The notes under the pieces were generated by a model. The model was not told where the DNA came from, did no database searches, and saw only the letters and a list, made by a program, of their open reading frames with translations. From Phycisphaerae bacterium (GTDB lineage: Bacteria; Planctomycetota; Phycisphaerae; UBA1845; PWPN01), in NCBI GenBank assembly GCA_003557125.1, contig PWPN01000035.1, forward strand, positions 1 to 14,588: DNA of 14,588 nucleotides, written 5' to 3'. Positions 1 through 7,985 of the stretch are shown in pieces. A program made the position numbers and the translations under genes. Position 1 is the stretch's first letter, and the number at the start of each line of letters is the position of its first letter.

Positions 1-1218
1 CGGGCCATGACCTACCTTCGTGAAAACGAGATGATCGACTGCCTCGAGCTGCTCCACTTCCACCTCGGCAGCCAGATCACCAACATCCGCTCGATCCGCG
101 ACGCGCTCGGCGAGGCCTGTCGGCTCTACACAGAGCTTTACAAGTTCGGGGCACCGCTGAAATTCTTCGATGTCGGAGGCGGGCTGGCGGTCGACTACGA
201 CGGGTCGCAGACGAACTTCGCAAGCAGCGCGAACTATTCGCTCCAGGAATACGCCAACGACATCGTCGCCGCCATCTTCGACGCCTGCGAGGCGGCCGAG
301 GTCCCCCACCCGGTCATCGTCTCGGAGTCGGGGCGTGCCATCGCCGCCCATCATGCGGTCCTGGTCTTTGACGTGCTGAGCACGAACGCATTTACCGACG
401 TCAAGGTGCCCGAAAAGATCGACGAGGACAAGCCCGACCCGCTCTACAACCTCTTCGAGGTGCACCAGAACATCACCCGCAAGAACTTTCAGGAAAGCTA
501 CCACGACGCATTGCACTACCGCGACGACTGCATGAGCCTCTTCCGGCACGGGTACCTTTCGCTGGAGGACCGCAGCCTGGCTGACACGATCTTCTATGCG
601 TGTGCCCAGAAGATCCTCCGCATCGTCCGCGAGCTCGAATACGTCCCCGAGGACCTCGAAGGGCTCGAACGCGCGCTGGCCGACACGTATTATTGCAACT
701 TTTCCTGTTTCCAGTCGCTACCCGATTTCTGGGCGGTCCAGCAGTTGTTCCCCATCATGCCGATCCACCGGCTCAACGATGAGCCGACGCGGCGAGGCGT
801 CCTGGCCGACATCACCTGCGACTCGGACGGAAAGATCGACCGATTCATCGATCTGCGGGACGTCAAGGACGTGCTCGAGCTGCACCCGGTCAACGAGGAC
901 GACTACCTTCTGGGGGTGTTCCTCACGGGCGCCTACCAGGAGATCCTCGGCGACATGCACAATCTGTTCGGTGACACGAACGCGGTCCATGTCAGCCTCG
1001 GCGAAAATGGCGACTACCGCATCGATCACGTCGTGAAAGGCGACACCGTCCAGGAAGTGCTGCGCTACCTCCAGTACTCGCCGGGCAACCTGACCCACAA
1101 GCTGCGCCAGTCCGTCGAGCAGGCGGTCCGTACCGGCACGATCTCACTCGAGGAGGCAGGCTTTTTCATCGAACGCTACGAACGGGACATGGAAGGGTAC
1201 ACCTACCTCGAACGGTAA
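1..1218 (+). CDS. speA: Biosynthetic arginine decarboxylase, C-terminal part (5' end outside window)
   Basis: PLP-dependent enzyme that decarboxylates L-arginine to agmatine, the first step of the agmatine route to putrescine. The frame is open from base 1, so the N-terminus is missing; about 405 residues remain of a family usually near 630-660. Visible motifs include the barrel segment LHFHLGSQI (bases 52-78), DVGGGLAVDYDGS, VSESGRA, NFSCFQSLPDFW and the C-terminal-domain active-site segment ITCDSDG (Cys codon at 817). The end, GAYQEILGDMHNLFGDTNAV followed later by GYTYLER, matches the long bacterial SpeA type and not the ornithine or diaminopimelate decarboxylases. ATG at base 7 is an internal Met and not the start. 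The partner enzymes AguB and AguA are encoded at the far end of the window. I see no frameshift or missing core motif in the visible part. Confidence 0.95.
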   Translation, partial: RAMTYLRENEMIDCLELLHFHLGSQITNIRSIRDALGEACRLYTELYKFGAPLKFFDVGGGLAVDYDGSQTNFASSANYSLQEYANDIVAAIFDACEAAEVPHPVIVSESGRAIAAHHAVLVFDVLSTNAFTDVKVPEKIDEDKPDPLYNLFEVHQNITRKNFQESYHDALHYRDDCMSLFRHGYLSLEDRSLADTIFYACAQKILRIVRELEYVPEDLEGLERALADTYYCNFSCFQSLPDFWAVQQLFPIMPIHRLNDEPTRRGVLADITCDSDGKIDRFIDLRDVKDVLELHPVNEDDYLLGVFLTGAYQEILGDMHNLFGDTNAVHVSLGENGDYRIDHVVKGDTVQEVLRYLQYSPGNLTHKLRQSVEQAVRTGTISLEEAGFFIERYERDMEGYTYLER

Positions 1219-1270
1219 GCCTGCCGGATGAGTGAGGCACACGCAGGCACTCTTGAGGGAACGGGAGGCC

Positions 1271-2062
1271 ATGGCTCGGAACACCCGCAAGCGAATGAAA
1301 CGTCTCATCCTGGCAGCGGGAGCGGTCGCCGTCCTCACGGCCGGTGGGTTCGTAACCGCCGACCGGATCCATCGGCAGTCGCTTGTCAGTGCGAGCCTTC
1401 GCGATGACCCGGACGCGCAGATCGAGGCGATGATCGAACTGCTGAAAATGGGAGATGCACGGGCAGCGGAGGTGTCAGGCGCGATCCTCGCCGAAGGCAC
1501 GGAGCGCCGACTGCTTTCCGAGGCAGCCTACGTCGTGGCCCGCAGCGGGGACCGGCAGCGCGTTCCGCTCATTCTCGCGCGGGCCGACGAGGGGCCCGAC
1601 GATCCCACACGCGCCCGATTGATGCTGCACGCGGGTCGCCTGGCCGGCGATGACCCGGTGCTGGCAGCACGTTTCCGATCCGACCTCGAATCGCCGGGCG
1701 AGCCCTGGCGAAGGGTTGGAGCGGCCGTCGCCCTGCTGGAGATGGGCTATCCGGAAGGCGGCCCAGCCCTCGTGGCGATCATCGGCGACCCGGACCATGC
1801 CGGGCACGCGATGGCCTACGCGGAACTCGCCCGGGTCGGCGGGATGATGACCGAAGCGGTAGGCTGGCCGATCACCTGGCCGGAAACGGTCGCCGAGACG
1901 GATTCGGATTTCTGGGAAAAGCTGGTGCCCTTCTGGGAGTCGGCCGGCACATCGAGGCTTCTTAACGACGTGCTCGCCCAACGCTACGGTGCGGACCCGC
2001 GCTGGCGCCAGCTGCGCCGGCTTCTCCATGCCCGCAACAAGGTCGCCCGCTGGTTCGAGTAG
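1271..2062 (+). CDS. Hypothetical membrane-anchored protein with HEAT-like helical repeats
   Basis: Function not recognised. ATG 1271 is chosen because GGGAGG (1263-1268) sits just upstream; the frame is open from 1232, but that earlier start has no comparable ribosome site. The 263-residue product begins with a basic stretch (ARNTRKRMKR) and then one hydrophobic segment at about residues 11-29, which suggests an N-terminal membrane anchor or uncleaved signal with the rest outside the cytoplasm. The body is rich in Ala, Leu, Arg and Asp and reads as short paired helices (for example DAQIEAMIELLKMGDARAAE and PWRRVGAAVALLEMGYPEGG), as in HEAT/PBS-type repeats. There are no catalytic motifs or cysteine pairs. 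It lies 52 bp after speA and could be cotranscribed with it. The repeat assignment is by eye only. Confidence 0.7.
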   Translation: MARNTRKRMKRLILAAGAVAVLTAGGFVTADRIHRQSLVSASLRDDPDAQIEAMIELLKMGDARAAEVSGAILAEGTERRLLSEAAYVVARSGDRQRVPLILARADEGPDDPTRARLMLHAGRLAGDDPVLAARFRSDLESPGEPWRRVGAAVALLEMGYPEGGPALVAIIGDPDHAGHAMAYAELARVGGMMTEAVGWPITWPETVAETDSDFWEKLVPFWESAGTSRLLNDVLAQRYGADPRWRQLRRLLHARNKVARWFE

Positions 2063-2247
2063 CATCGCACCGTTCGCGCATTCACCCGATAACTCGACCT
2101 GCCCTATGACTCCGCGGTTCAGTGCGAGCGTTTCCAAGGCCGTCGGACGCGCCGCAACACGAATCCACATAGAAGCATATGCGATTATAAGGTACATCAT
2201 GACGCCTTGCTTACGGCCCATGCGAACGTTACGTCATTGCCCACGGG

Positions 2248-2256
2248 TTATCCACA
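2248..2256 (+). promoter_or_regulatory. DnaA box (perfect TTATCCACA)
   Basis: Exact match to the consensus DnaA-binding 9-mer, about 340 bp upstream of the dnaA start. It faces a second box on the opposite strand, with 16 bp between them. Confidence 0.75.
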
Positions 2257-2272
2257 TCGCGGCCCGTTCGAT

Positions 2273-2281
2273 CGTGGATAA
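2273..2281 (-). promoter_or_regulatory. DnaA box (TTATCCACG on the minus strand)
   Basis: The plus strand reads CGTGGATAA; its complement differs from the consensus only at the last base, where purines are tolerated. With the box at 2248-2256 it forms an inverted pair, TTATCCAC-N-GTGGATAA. Confidence 0.65.
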
Positions 2282-2368
2282 GTTTTGTATTTGGGCGCAA
2301 CCTTCGATGTTATCGAAAGCTGGGGAGTGGATGACGCCCGGGCGTGCGTTTTCAGGCTCGTTTTCGTA

Positions 2369-2397
2369 TTGAATTACTCAAGAAGTCCCTGTAATGT
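2369..2397 (+). promoter_or_regulatory. Possible sigma70-like promoter for dnaA
   Basis: TTGAAT (2369-2374), 17 bp spacer, TAATGT (2392-2397). The -35 matches 4 of 6 and the -10 only 3 of 6, so this is weak. If used, transcription would begin near 2404, after the open-frame GTG at 2398, giving a leader of roughly 185 nt and agreeing with translation from 2590. Confidence 0.3.
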
Positions 2398-2575
2398 GTG
2401 GCCGCCGTGGCAGGAGGGCGCGGGCACTTCCTGAACCATATCAGGTCAGTGTTCAGCGAGTGGACTCGACAGTGCGACCCCCCGCCGGACAGGGCCATCG
2501 GCTTAGCGTCGTCCGTTGTACTTTCGTCTGGTTTCTACATCCGCAGCCGTGATCAGCCTTTCACGCCGCCGCGCG

Positions 2576-2583
2576 AAAAGGAG
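2576..2583 (+). promoter_or_regulatory. Ribosome binding site that fixes the dnaA start
   Basis: AAAAGGAG lies 6 bases before GTG 2590. It is the only strong Shine-Dalgarno in the open frame and places the start exactly where DnaA domain I homology begins. Confidence 0.8.
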
Positions 2584-2589
2584 CGCCCC

Positions 2590-4140
2590 GTGTACGTCCC
2601 CAACCAAGACGAGCTGACATTGGTTCTCAAGAAGATCGAAGAACGCGTGGGCCCTTCGAAATTCCGCGTGTGGTTCAAGAACGCCACGCACTTGACGATG
2701 GTCGAGGGGAACCTGAAAGTCAGCACGCCGAACGCCTTCATCTGCGGGTGGATCGAGCGGCACTTCGCCGACACGATCGCGGATGCGGTGCGTTCCGTCA
2801 CCGGGCGTGAGCACCACGTCACCTTCGTGGTCGACGGCGGGCTTCTCAAGGGCTTGAAGAAGAGGCAACTGAACTCGCAGGCGGACGATGTCGCGCGCCA
2901 GCCGGAGCGCCTCGCCCGACGGCATCGCCAAGTGACCGAAAAGCCCCCGCGAACCTTGCGGGGCCGATTCGACGACCTCGTGGAAGGTTCGTCGAACGCG
3001 CTGGCCCTGTCGGCGGTGCGACGCGTCGCCGCCGGGGAGCGCGTCGAGTACAGCCCCATCTTCGTGCACGGCGGATCGGGCCTCGGCAAAACGCACCTGC
3101 TCCAGGCACTGGCCAACGAGCTGGCGGAAAAACACCCGCACCGCCGATGCCGGTACGTCACGGGCGACGAGTTCACCAACGAATTCATCCTCGGAATCCG
3201 CTCGAACAAGACGGACCAGTTCCGGAAGCGCTACCGCCACCTCGACGTGCTCATCATCGACGACATCCACTTCCTGGCCAACAAACGGGCCACGCAGGAA
3301 GAGTTCCTCCATACGTTCAACGCGATCGACGGGCAGAATCGCACGATCGTCTGCGCGTCGGATACGCATCCCAAGCTCATCGGGCAGTTCAGCGAACAGC
3401 TCTCGAACCGCTTCATGGCCGGCATGGTCGTGAAAATCGAAACGCCCGATTACGCGATGCGCTGCGAGATTCTCCGCGCACGGGCCGCACGCCTGACCGG
3501 ACAGCGCATTCCCGACGACGTCATCGCCTATATCGGCGCGCAGGTGACATCGAACATCCGCGAACTCGAAGGGGCCCTGCTCAAGCTGGTCATGTTCGGC
3601 ACCGTCGCCCGTCAGCCGATCACGCTGGCACTGGCACGGCGAGCATTGGCCGACCACATGCAACGCGCACGGCGAGCGCTGGGCCTCGACGAGATCGACC
3701 AGACCGTCGCGTCGTACTTCGGGCTCACGCCGGCCGATCTGCACACCTCGCGCAAAACACGGACGATCGCACTGGCGCGCGGCGTAGCCATGTATCTGGG
3801 CCGAAAGCATACGGACCTGAGCTTCCCCGAGATCGGGCGGGCGATGGGCGACAAAAACCATTCCACGGTCATCCTGGCCAACCGGCGGATCACCAAAATG
3901 CTCTCCGAGAACCGCACGGTGAATCGCCAGACGGCTGCAGGCCAGACCGAGGAACCGCTGAGAGAGATCATCGCCAAAATCGAGCAGCAGCTCGGCCTGG
4001 CGACCGCCCAGGTCGACGCGATCGACGCACCCGCCAGGTCGTGCCAACTCGAACAGGTGCTCATGCGCCCGGAAGATAAGCCGGCCGGAGAAACCGTCGA
4101 CCTGCACGGCACGACTCACAAGGCTGTGGCACACGCCTAG
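2590..4140 (+). CDS. dnaA: Chromosomal replication initiator protein DnaA
   Basis: AAA+ ATPase that binds DnaA boxes and opens the origin. From GTG 2590 the protein has 516 residues. Domain I begins at once (DELTLVLKKIEERVGPSKFRVWFKNATHL), followed by a short linker to about residue 115. The AAA+ core has Walker A GGSGLGKT at 161-168 (Lys167), Walker B LIIDD with Asp224-Asp225, sensor I near ASDTHPKLI and an arginine-finger segment LSNRF (Arg274). Domain IV carries the DNA-binding helix-turn-helix ending in KNHSTV (Asn423-His424-Ser425), where E. coli has RDHTTV. A C-terminal tail of roughly 60 residues rich in Glu, Gln and Ala follows domain IV. There is no dnaN downstream; the next gene is an exported sialidase-like protein. 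The DnaA boxes upstream suggest autoregulation. The identification is secure. Confidence 0.96.
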   Translation: MYVPNQDELTLVLKKIEERVGPSKFRVWFKNATHLTMVEGNLKVSTPNAFICGWIERHFADTIADAVRSVTGREHHVTFVVDGGLLKGLKKRQLNSQADDVARQPERLARRHRQVTEKPPRTLRGRFDDLVEGSSNALALSAVRRVAAGERVEYSPIFVHGGSGLGKTHLLQALANELAEKHPHRRCRYVTGDEFTNEFILGIRSNKTDQFRKRYRHLDVLIIDDIHFLANKRATQEEFLHTFNAIDGQNRTIVCASDTHPKLIGQFSEQLSNRFMAGMVVKIETPDYAMRCEILRARAARLTGQRIPDDVIAYIGAQVTSNIRELEGALLKLVMFGTVARQPITLALARRALADHMQRARRALGLDEIDQTVASYFGLTPADLHTSRKTRTIALARGVAMYLGRKHTDLSFPEIGRAMGDKNHSTVILANRRITKMLSENRTVNRQTAAGQTEEPLREIIAKIEQQLGLATAQVDAIDAPARSCQLEQVLMRPEDKPAGETVDLHGTTHKAVAHA

Positions 4141-4146
4141 CCCGCG

Positions 4147-4163
4147 GCACCGCGAGCCGGTGC
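4147..4163 (+). terminator. Weak hairpin after dnaA
   Basis: GCACCG (4147-4152), loop CGAGC, CGGTGC (4158-4163): a perfect 6-bp stem seven bases after the dnaA stop. There is no T-tract, so it would at best be an inefficient or factor-dependent terminator or an mRNA 3' end. A second perfect 6-bp stem, CAGGGC/GCCCTG, lies at 4202-4222 and also lacks a T-tract. Confidence 0.25.
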
Positions 4164-4303
4164 ATGTGGAAATAGGTTCTTATAAACATCATTGAGCACA
4201 ACAGGGCGCCGCGCTTGCCCTGCGCGCCAAAAATGTTAGCCTTTAAGCAGGGAGGTGTGCGAAGCATCGGCCGCAAGACGTACCGACTGTCCAAGGAGAC
4301 GTT

Positions 4304-6835
4304 ATGAGTGCATGGGTTACTGCCCGCAAGTGGGGCCGACTCGGGTCGGCCTTAGCGATCGCGTTGTGTTTGAATCTGACGAATGAAGCGGACGCGAGTT
4401 CGGATCACCCGCTCGCACAGCCGATGGGACGGATGGACGATCCGCGCAACCTTCGCACGGGATTCCGAATCCCCGACGAGGGCTACTGCGACCAGCCCTA
4501 CATCGTGGTCACTCCGGACGGCAACTGGCTCTGCGTGATGACCACGGGCGAGGGGGTTGAAGGCGAACTCGGCCAGCATGTCGTCGCGACGATCAGTAAG
4601 GACCAGGGCCGAACATGGTCGGAGCTCATCGACATCGAGCCAGCCGACGGGCCGGAAGCTTCCTGGGCAGTGCCGCTGCTCACGTCCTTCGGGCGCGTGT
4701 ACGCCTTCTATTGCTACAACGGGGACCGCATCAGCAGCGTGCGCGGTCAGGAAAACATCCGGGCTGACATGCTCGGCTGGTACTGTTACCGGTACAGCGA
4801 CGACTACGGCCGAACCTGGTCGGAAGAACGCTATCGTCTGCCCATGCGGATCACCGCGGCCGACAGAAACAACGACTGGAAGGGCGAGGTGCAGATCTTC
4901 TGGGGGATCGACAAGCCCAGCATCGTCAATTCCTCGGTCTATTTCGGGTTCACCAAGCTCGGGCAGTACATGCTCGACCTCGGCGAGGGGTGGTTCTATC
5001 ATTCCGACAACATCCTCACCGAGCGCGACCCCGACAAGATACGCTGGGAAAAGTGGCCGGAAGGCGACCACGGTCTGCGGCACGACCAGTTCGGTTCGGT
5101 CCAGGAAGAGCACAACATCGTCCCGCTCAGCGACGGCTCTCTCTATTGCGTCTACCGAACGACGGCCGGCTACTCCATCCACGCTTATAGCCGTGACGGA
5201 ACGCGAAGCTGGACCCGTCCGACCTACATGACGTACCGCTCGGACGTGGCGGTCTCGAGGAAGATCAAGAACCCGCGGGCCTGCCCCAAGCTCTTCAAGA
5301 CAGCCAACGGCAAATACCTGTTCTGGTATCACAACCACAGTGGCACGACCTTCGATGGCCGCAACCCGGCCTGGATCCTCGGCGGCATCGAGCAGGACGG
5401 CTACATCCGCTGGTCCGAGCCGGAGATCCTCCTGTACGACCCGGTGATAGAAACGCGCTTCAGCTACCCCGACCTCATCGAACAGGACGGGCGCTACTGG
5501 GTCTCGGCGACCAATAAATACGTCGCCCGCGTTCACGAAATCGACCCCACCCTCCTGGAGGGGCTGTGGAATCAGTGGACGACGCGCGAGGCAGCCACGG
5601 ACGGTCTCGTTGTATCCGTCGAGCCCGGCACGCCCCTGTCCACGCGACTGCAGATGCCGCGCTTCGAGAACCTGCAAACAGGGCAAGGCCTGACCATCGA
5701 GTTCTGGCTGAAGCTCGACGACCTGTCGGCCGATCAGGTCATCTTCGATGCACGCGACGACAACGGGAAAGGATTGGCGGTCACCACGACACCGACGGGT
5801 ACCGTCCAACTCGAACTCAACGACGGGACCACCAGCACCCGATGGGACACGGATCCCCGCCGCGTTCGGCCGGGCAATCTCCACCACGTCGCGTTCGTGG
5901 TCGACCCGGGCCCGCGGATCATCACGGTCCTGGTCGACGGACGCATCTGCGACGGCGGGCCGGACCGCCAGCACGGCTGGGGGCGATTCCCCGAAACGCT
6001 CGGCGACATCAACGGGGCAGCCCTTGCCCGCGTGACGCCGTCTCTGAACGGCCAGGTGGCGGGTCTGCGCATCTACGACCGGTTTCTGCGCAACTCGGAG
6101 GTCATCGGCAACTACCAGAGCTTCGACGCCCTGCCGCCGCGCGTGCTGACCGACAAGCCCGAGTGGACCGACCACGTGATCGTTCAGCTGGATTCGCCCT
6201 TCGAAGAGCGCGTCATCCGTTACACGCTCGACGGGAGCGAGCCCACCGCCGAGTCCCCGCGCTTCACGAACGCCTTCGAGCTTCGTGAGGATACCGTCGT
6301 CAAGGCCCGCCAGTTCTGGGACGACGGTCGCCAGATGAGCGAGACAGCCACAGCTGTCTTTACGCGTACGCAGCCCCGGCCCGCGGTCGAGGTCAGCCAG
6401 GTCGCGCCCGGCGTGATCTGCCGTCATTTCGAGCAGCACGTCCAGAAAGTGCCCGACTTCGCGACGATGACGCCGGTGTGGACGCGGACCGTGGACGCGT
6501 TCGACCTGCCCGAAGACGTCCGCGACATTCATTTCGCTCTCGAATTTCAAGGTTATATCGAGGTGCCGCGCGACGGTGTGTACACGTTCCAGACCCAGTC
6601 CGACGACGGGACGCTGCTGTGGATCGGCGACACGCTCATCGTCGATAATGACGGCGTGCACTATACGGCTGTGGAGTCGGGCACGATCGCGCTGGCAGCC
6701 GGCCTCCACCCGATCCGCCTCGGCTACTTCCAGGAGCACAACCTCGTGGATCTGCTCGTCTCCTGGAAAGGCCCGAGCCTGGACTGGGAACCGATCCCGC
6801 CGGCAGCGCTCTTCCACGCGACCGACGAGCCGTAA
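4304..6835 (+). CDS. Exported sialidase-like multi-domain protein (BNR propeller, LamG, chitobiase C-term, PA14)
   Basis: Secreted carbohydrate-active protein of 843 residues. ATG 4304 is preceded by AAGGAG (4293-4298). A signal peptide spans residues 1-31 or so (basic start, hydrophobic SALAIALCLNL, then ADA-SS). Residues about 45-425 form a sialidase-type beta-propeller: FRIP at 54-57, Asp boxes SKDQGRTW (98-105) and SDDYGRTW (165-172), a degenerate one at 296-303, EEHN with Glu269, Arg285, and SYPDL with Tyr388. Residues about 440-595 look like a LamG/concanavalin-A domain (LTIEFWLK, HHVAFVVD, VAGLRIYDRFL). About 600-680 is a chitobiase/beta-hexosaminidase C-terminal-type domain (YTLDGSEPT at 630-638). 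About 690-838 is a PA14 domain (GVYTFQTQSDDGTLLWI). The last three are likely glycan-binding or adhesive. It is probably a single-gene transcript ending at the terminator at 6864. The true substrate is not known; it may not be a sialidase. Confidence 0.82.
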   Translation: MSAWVTARKWGRLGSALAIALCLNLTNEADASSDHPLAQPMGRMDDPRNLRTGFRIPDEGYCDQPYIVVTPDGNWLCVMTTGEGVEGELGQHVVATISKDQGRTWSELIDIEPADGPEASWAVPLLTSFGRVYAFYCYNGDRISSVRGQENIRADMLGWYCYRYSDDYGRTWSEERYRLPMRITAADRNNDWKGEVQIFWGIDKPSIVNSSVYFGFTKLGQYMLDLGEGWFYHSDNILTERDPDKIRWEKWPEGDHGLRHDQFGSVQEEHNIVPLSDGSLYCVYRTTAGYSIHAYSRDGTRSWTRPTYMTYRSDVAVSRKIKNPRACPKLFKTANGKYLFWYHNHSGTTFDGRNPAWILGGIEQDGYIRWSEPEILLYDPVIETRFSYPDLIEQDGRYWVSATNKYVARVHEIDPTLLEGLWNQWTTREAATDGLVVSVEPGTPLSTRLQMPRFENLQTGQGLTIEFWLKLDDLSADQVIFDARDDNGKGLAVTTTPTGTVQLELNDGTTSTRWDTDPRRVRPGNLHHVAFVVDPGPRIITVLVDGRICDGGPDRQHGWGRFPETLGDINGAALARVTPSLNGQVAGLRIYDRFLRNSEVIGNYQSFDALPPRVLTDKPEWTDHVIVQLDSPFEERVIRYTLDGSEPTAESPRFTNAFELREDTVVKARQFWDDGRQMSETATAVFTRTQPRPAVEVSQVAPGVICRHFEQHVQKVPDFATMTPVWTRTVDAFDLPEDVRDIHFALEFQGYIEVPRDGVYTFQTQSDDGTLLWIGDTLIVDNDGVHYTAVESGTIALAAGLHPIRLGYFQEHNLVDLLVSWKGPSLDWEPIPPAALFHATDEP

Positions 6836-6863
6836 GCCTCGGGTATCGATGCAGATTCAACAC

Positions 6864-6898
6864 AAGCCCCCAGCCTCAAATGGCCGGGGGCTTTTTTT
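6864..6898 (+). terminator. Rho-independent terminator of the sialidase-like gene
   Basis: AAGCCCCC-A-GCC (6864-6875) pairs with GGC-C-GGGGGCTT (6882-6893) around a short loop, with one internal mismatch, and runs directly into seven Ts (6892-6898). It lies 29 bp after the stop codon at 6835. Confidence 0.9.
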
Positions 6899-7288
6899 GT
6901 CGTCCTTGTCGTCCTTGCATTGGCCGCAGGCTCTGCGCCTCGGCGTGCGTTTTTTGATGGGACGCAGCAGGTCGGCCAGGTCAACGGATCAGCGGAGCGC
7001 ATCGTCCCTGAGAAGCTCCAGCGGCGTGTTCGTCTGCCTCGGCGGGTTACGGCGGACATCCTCTTCGCATTTGTACTGCCTGCGAACCTTCGTAGCCCAT
7101 CTGCCCCCGCCGCCTTGCGAACGGGCAACGGGGCGGGTCTAATGGATGCCCGGTTTACCGTGGCGCGGTAGCCGGCATCGGATGAGGGCGCTTCATTTTA
7201 TTCAGGACGTCGGCCGACAGGCGGCGAGGACCGGGAAGGGTGCTTCGGGCGCCCGCGGTCGTGGTTGCGTAAGGAGAGGGATCGAATC
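6899..7288. other. Non-coding region between terminator and ompH
   Basis: About 390 bp with no open frame that has a ribosome site or recognisable protein. It starts with two copies of a 9-bp unit TGTCGTCCT (6898-6915). It contains a good promoter candidate at 7115-7143 and, at its end, the ompH ribosome site. Nothing else is recognised. Confidence 0.5.
7115..7143 (+). promoter_or_regulatory. Sigma70-like promoter for the ompH-lpx cluster
   Basis: TTGCGA (7115-7120), 17 bp spacer, TCTAAT (7138-7143); 4 of 6 and 5 of 6 matches to consensus with ideal spacing. It is the best promoter-like match I found in the window and lies after the terminator and before the first gene of the envelope cluster. 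The predicted leader is about 140 nt. Confidence 0.5.
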
Positions 7289-7924
7289 ATGCAACATCGT
7301 ACCGGTTGGATCATCGTGGGAATCGTGGCGGGGCTCGCCTGGGCGCTGGCCAGCAGCACGAACCTCGCGCAGAGCCCGCCGCCTGCCCCCGCAAACGGGT
7401 CGATCGGCGTGGTGGACCTCGTACGGGTCTTCAACGAGTTCGAGCAGACCCGGGCGCTCAATGCCGAGCTCGACCGCCTCCGGATGCGCCTGAGCGATGA
7501 ACAGCAGCAGCGGGAGGAGAAGCTGACGATCGAGCAGCAGACGCTCCAGGGGTTCTCTCCCGACAGTGCGGAATACCATCAACGGCGCCAAGCCTTTCAG
7601 CGCATGATGATCGAATACCAGACGTGGTTGGCCGTCGAGCGCGACGGGCTCAAGGACGAGCATTTCCGCTGGATCGAGCGCACCTATTCAGCCGTCATCC
7701 GCGGCATCGATGAAGTCGCGCAGCGCAAGGGGATCCAGGTCGTATTCACGCGCGAGGAGCTGGATACGTCGGTCGAGGATGCGACCGTCCTTCAGCAGCA
7801 GATCCTCAATCGCAAAGTGGTCTACTTCGACAAAACACTCGATCTGACCGACGACGTGCTGACAGTCATTAACGAAAGGTTCGCGTCCTCCGGGGGCGCC
7901 AGTGCGATCCGCATCAGGCCTTAG
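7289..7924 (+). CDS. ompH: OmpH/Skp-family periplasmic chaperone
   Basis: Periplasmic holdase that keeps outer-membrane proteins soluble on the way to the Bam complex. ATG 7289 is preceded by AAGGAGAGG (7271-7279); the frame opens slightly earlier at a TTG (7265) that overlaps this site and is rejected. The 211-residue product has a signal peptide (hydrophobic residues about 7-22, likely cleaved near residue 27), a Pro/Ala-rich linker, then the family hallmark IGVVDLVRVFNEFEQTRAL (39-57). A long charged alpha-helical stretch follows (about 55-135, rich in Glu, Gln and Arg), consistent with the tentacle helices, and then the C-terminal strand GIQVVFTREEL. It comes first in an ompH-lpxD-lpxC/fabZ-lpxA order like skp-lpxD-fabZ-lpxA of proteobacteria, but no bamA precedes it here. 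Confidence 0.87.
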   Translation: MQHRTGWIIVGIVAGLAWALASSTNLAQSPPPAPANGSIGVVDLVRVFNEFEQTRALNAELDRLRMRLSDEQQQREEKLTIEQQTLQGFSPDSAEYHQRRQAFQRMMIEYQTWLAVERDGLKDEHFRWIERTYSAVIRGIDEVAQRKGIQVVFTREELDTSVEDATVLQQQILNRKVVYFDKTLDLTDDVLTVINERFASSGGASAIRIRP

Positions 7925-7985
7925 CCCGCGGTCATGCTTATTTTGCAGTCACCTGTTTCGGGTCACCTGAACAAGGGCAACAACG

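Larger units (their letters stand above)
2063..2589. other. Non-coding region upstream of dnaA; candidate origin or dnaA regulatory region
   Basis: About 530 bp without a credible gene. The dnaA frame is open back to a GTG at 2398, but the residues before 2590 do not resemble DnaA domain I. The region is clearly more AT-rich in places than its surroundings (about 2160-2205 and 2355-2382). It contains two strong DnaA boxes (2248-2256 and 2273-2281), a weaker box-like site on the minus strand (2326-2334, two mismatches) and a possible promoter (2369-2397). Boxes plus AT-rich stretches next to dnaA are what an origin or an autoregulated dnaA promoter would show. Two strong boxes alone are few for a full oriC, so I hold both options open. 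Confidence 0.5.

Noticed and set aside
2503..4134. Long open frame on the minus strand opposite dnaA
   Set aside because: It is a codon-bias shadow of the GC-rich dnaA gene; the translation has no recognisable domain and no ribosome site.
4172..4250. Promoter for the sialidase-like gene (TATAAA at 4181-4186, or TTGCCC at 4215-4220)
   Set aside because: Neither element has a matching partner at 16-18 bp spacing, so no promoter can be called.
4352..6817. Long open frame (about 820 codons) on the minus strand opposite the sialidase-like gene
   Set aside because: It mirrors the coding strand's GC periodicity. The product is low-complexity Val/Arg/Asp-rich without domains, while the plus strand has a signal peptide and four recognisable domains.
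7948..7969. Direct repeat GTCACCTG (7948-7955 and 7962-7969) before lpxD
   Set aside because: Two 8-bp copies 14 bp apart are too short to separate from chance; noted only as a possible operator.
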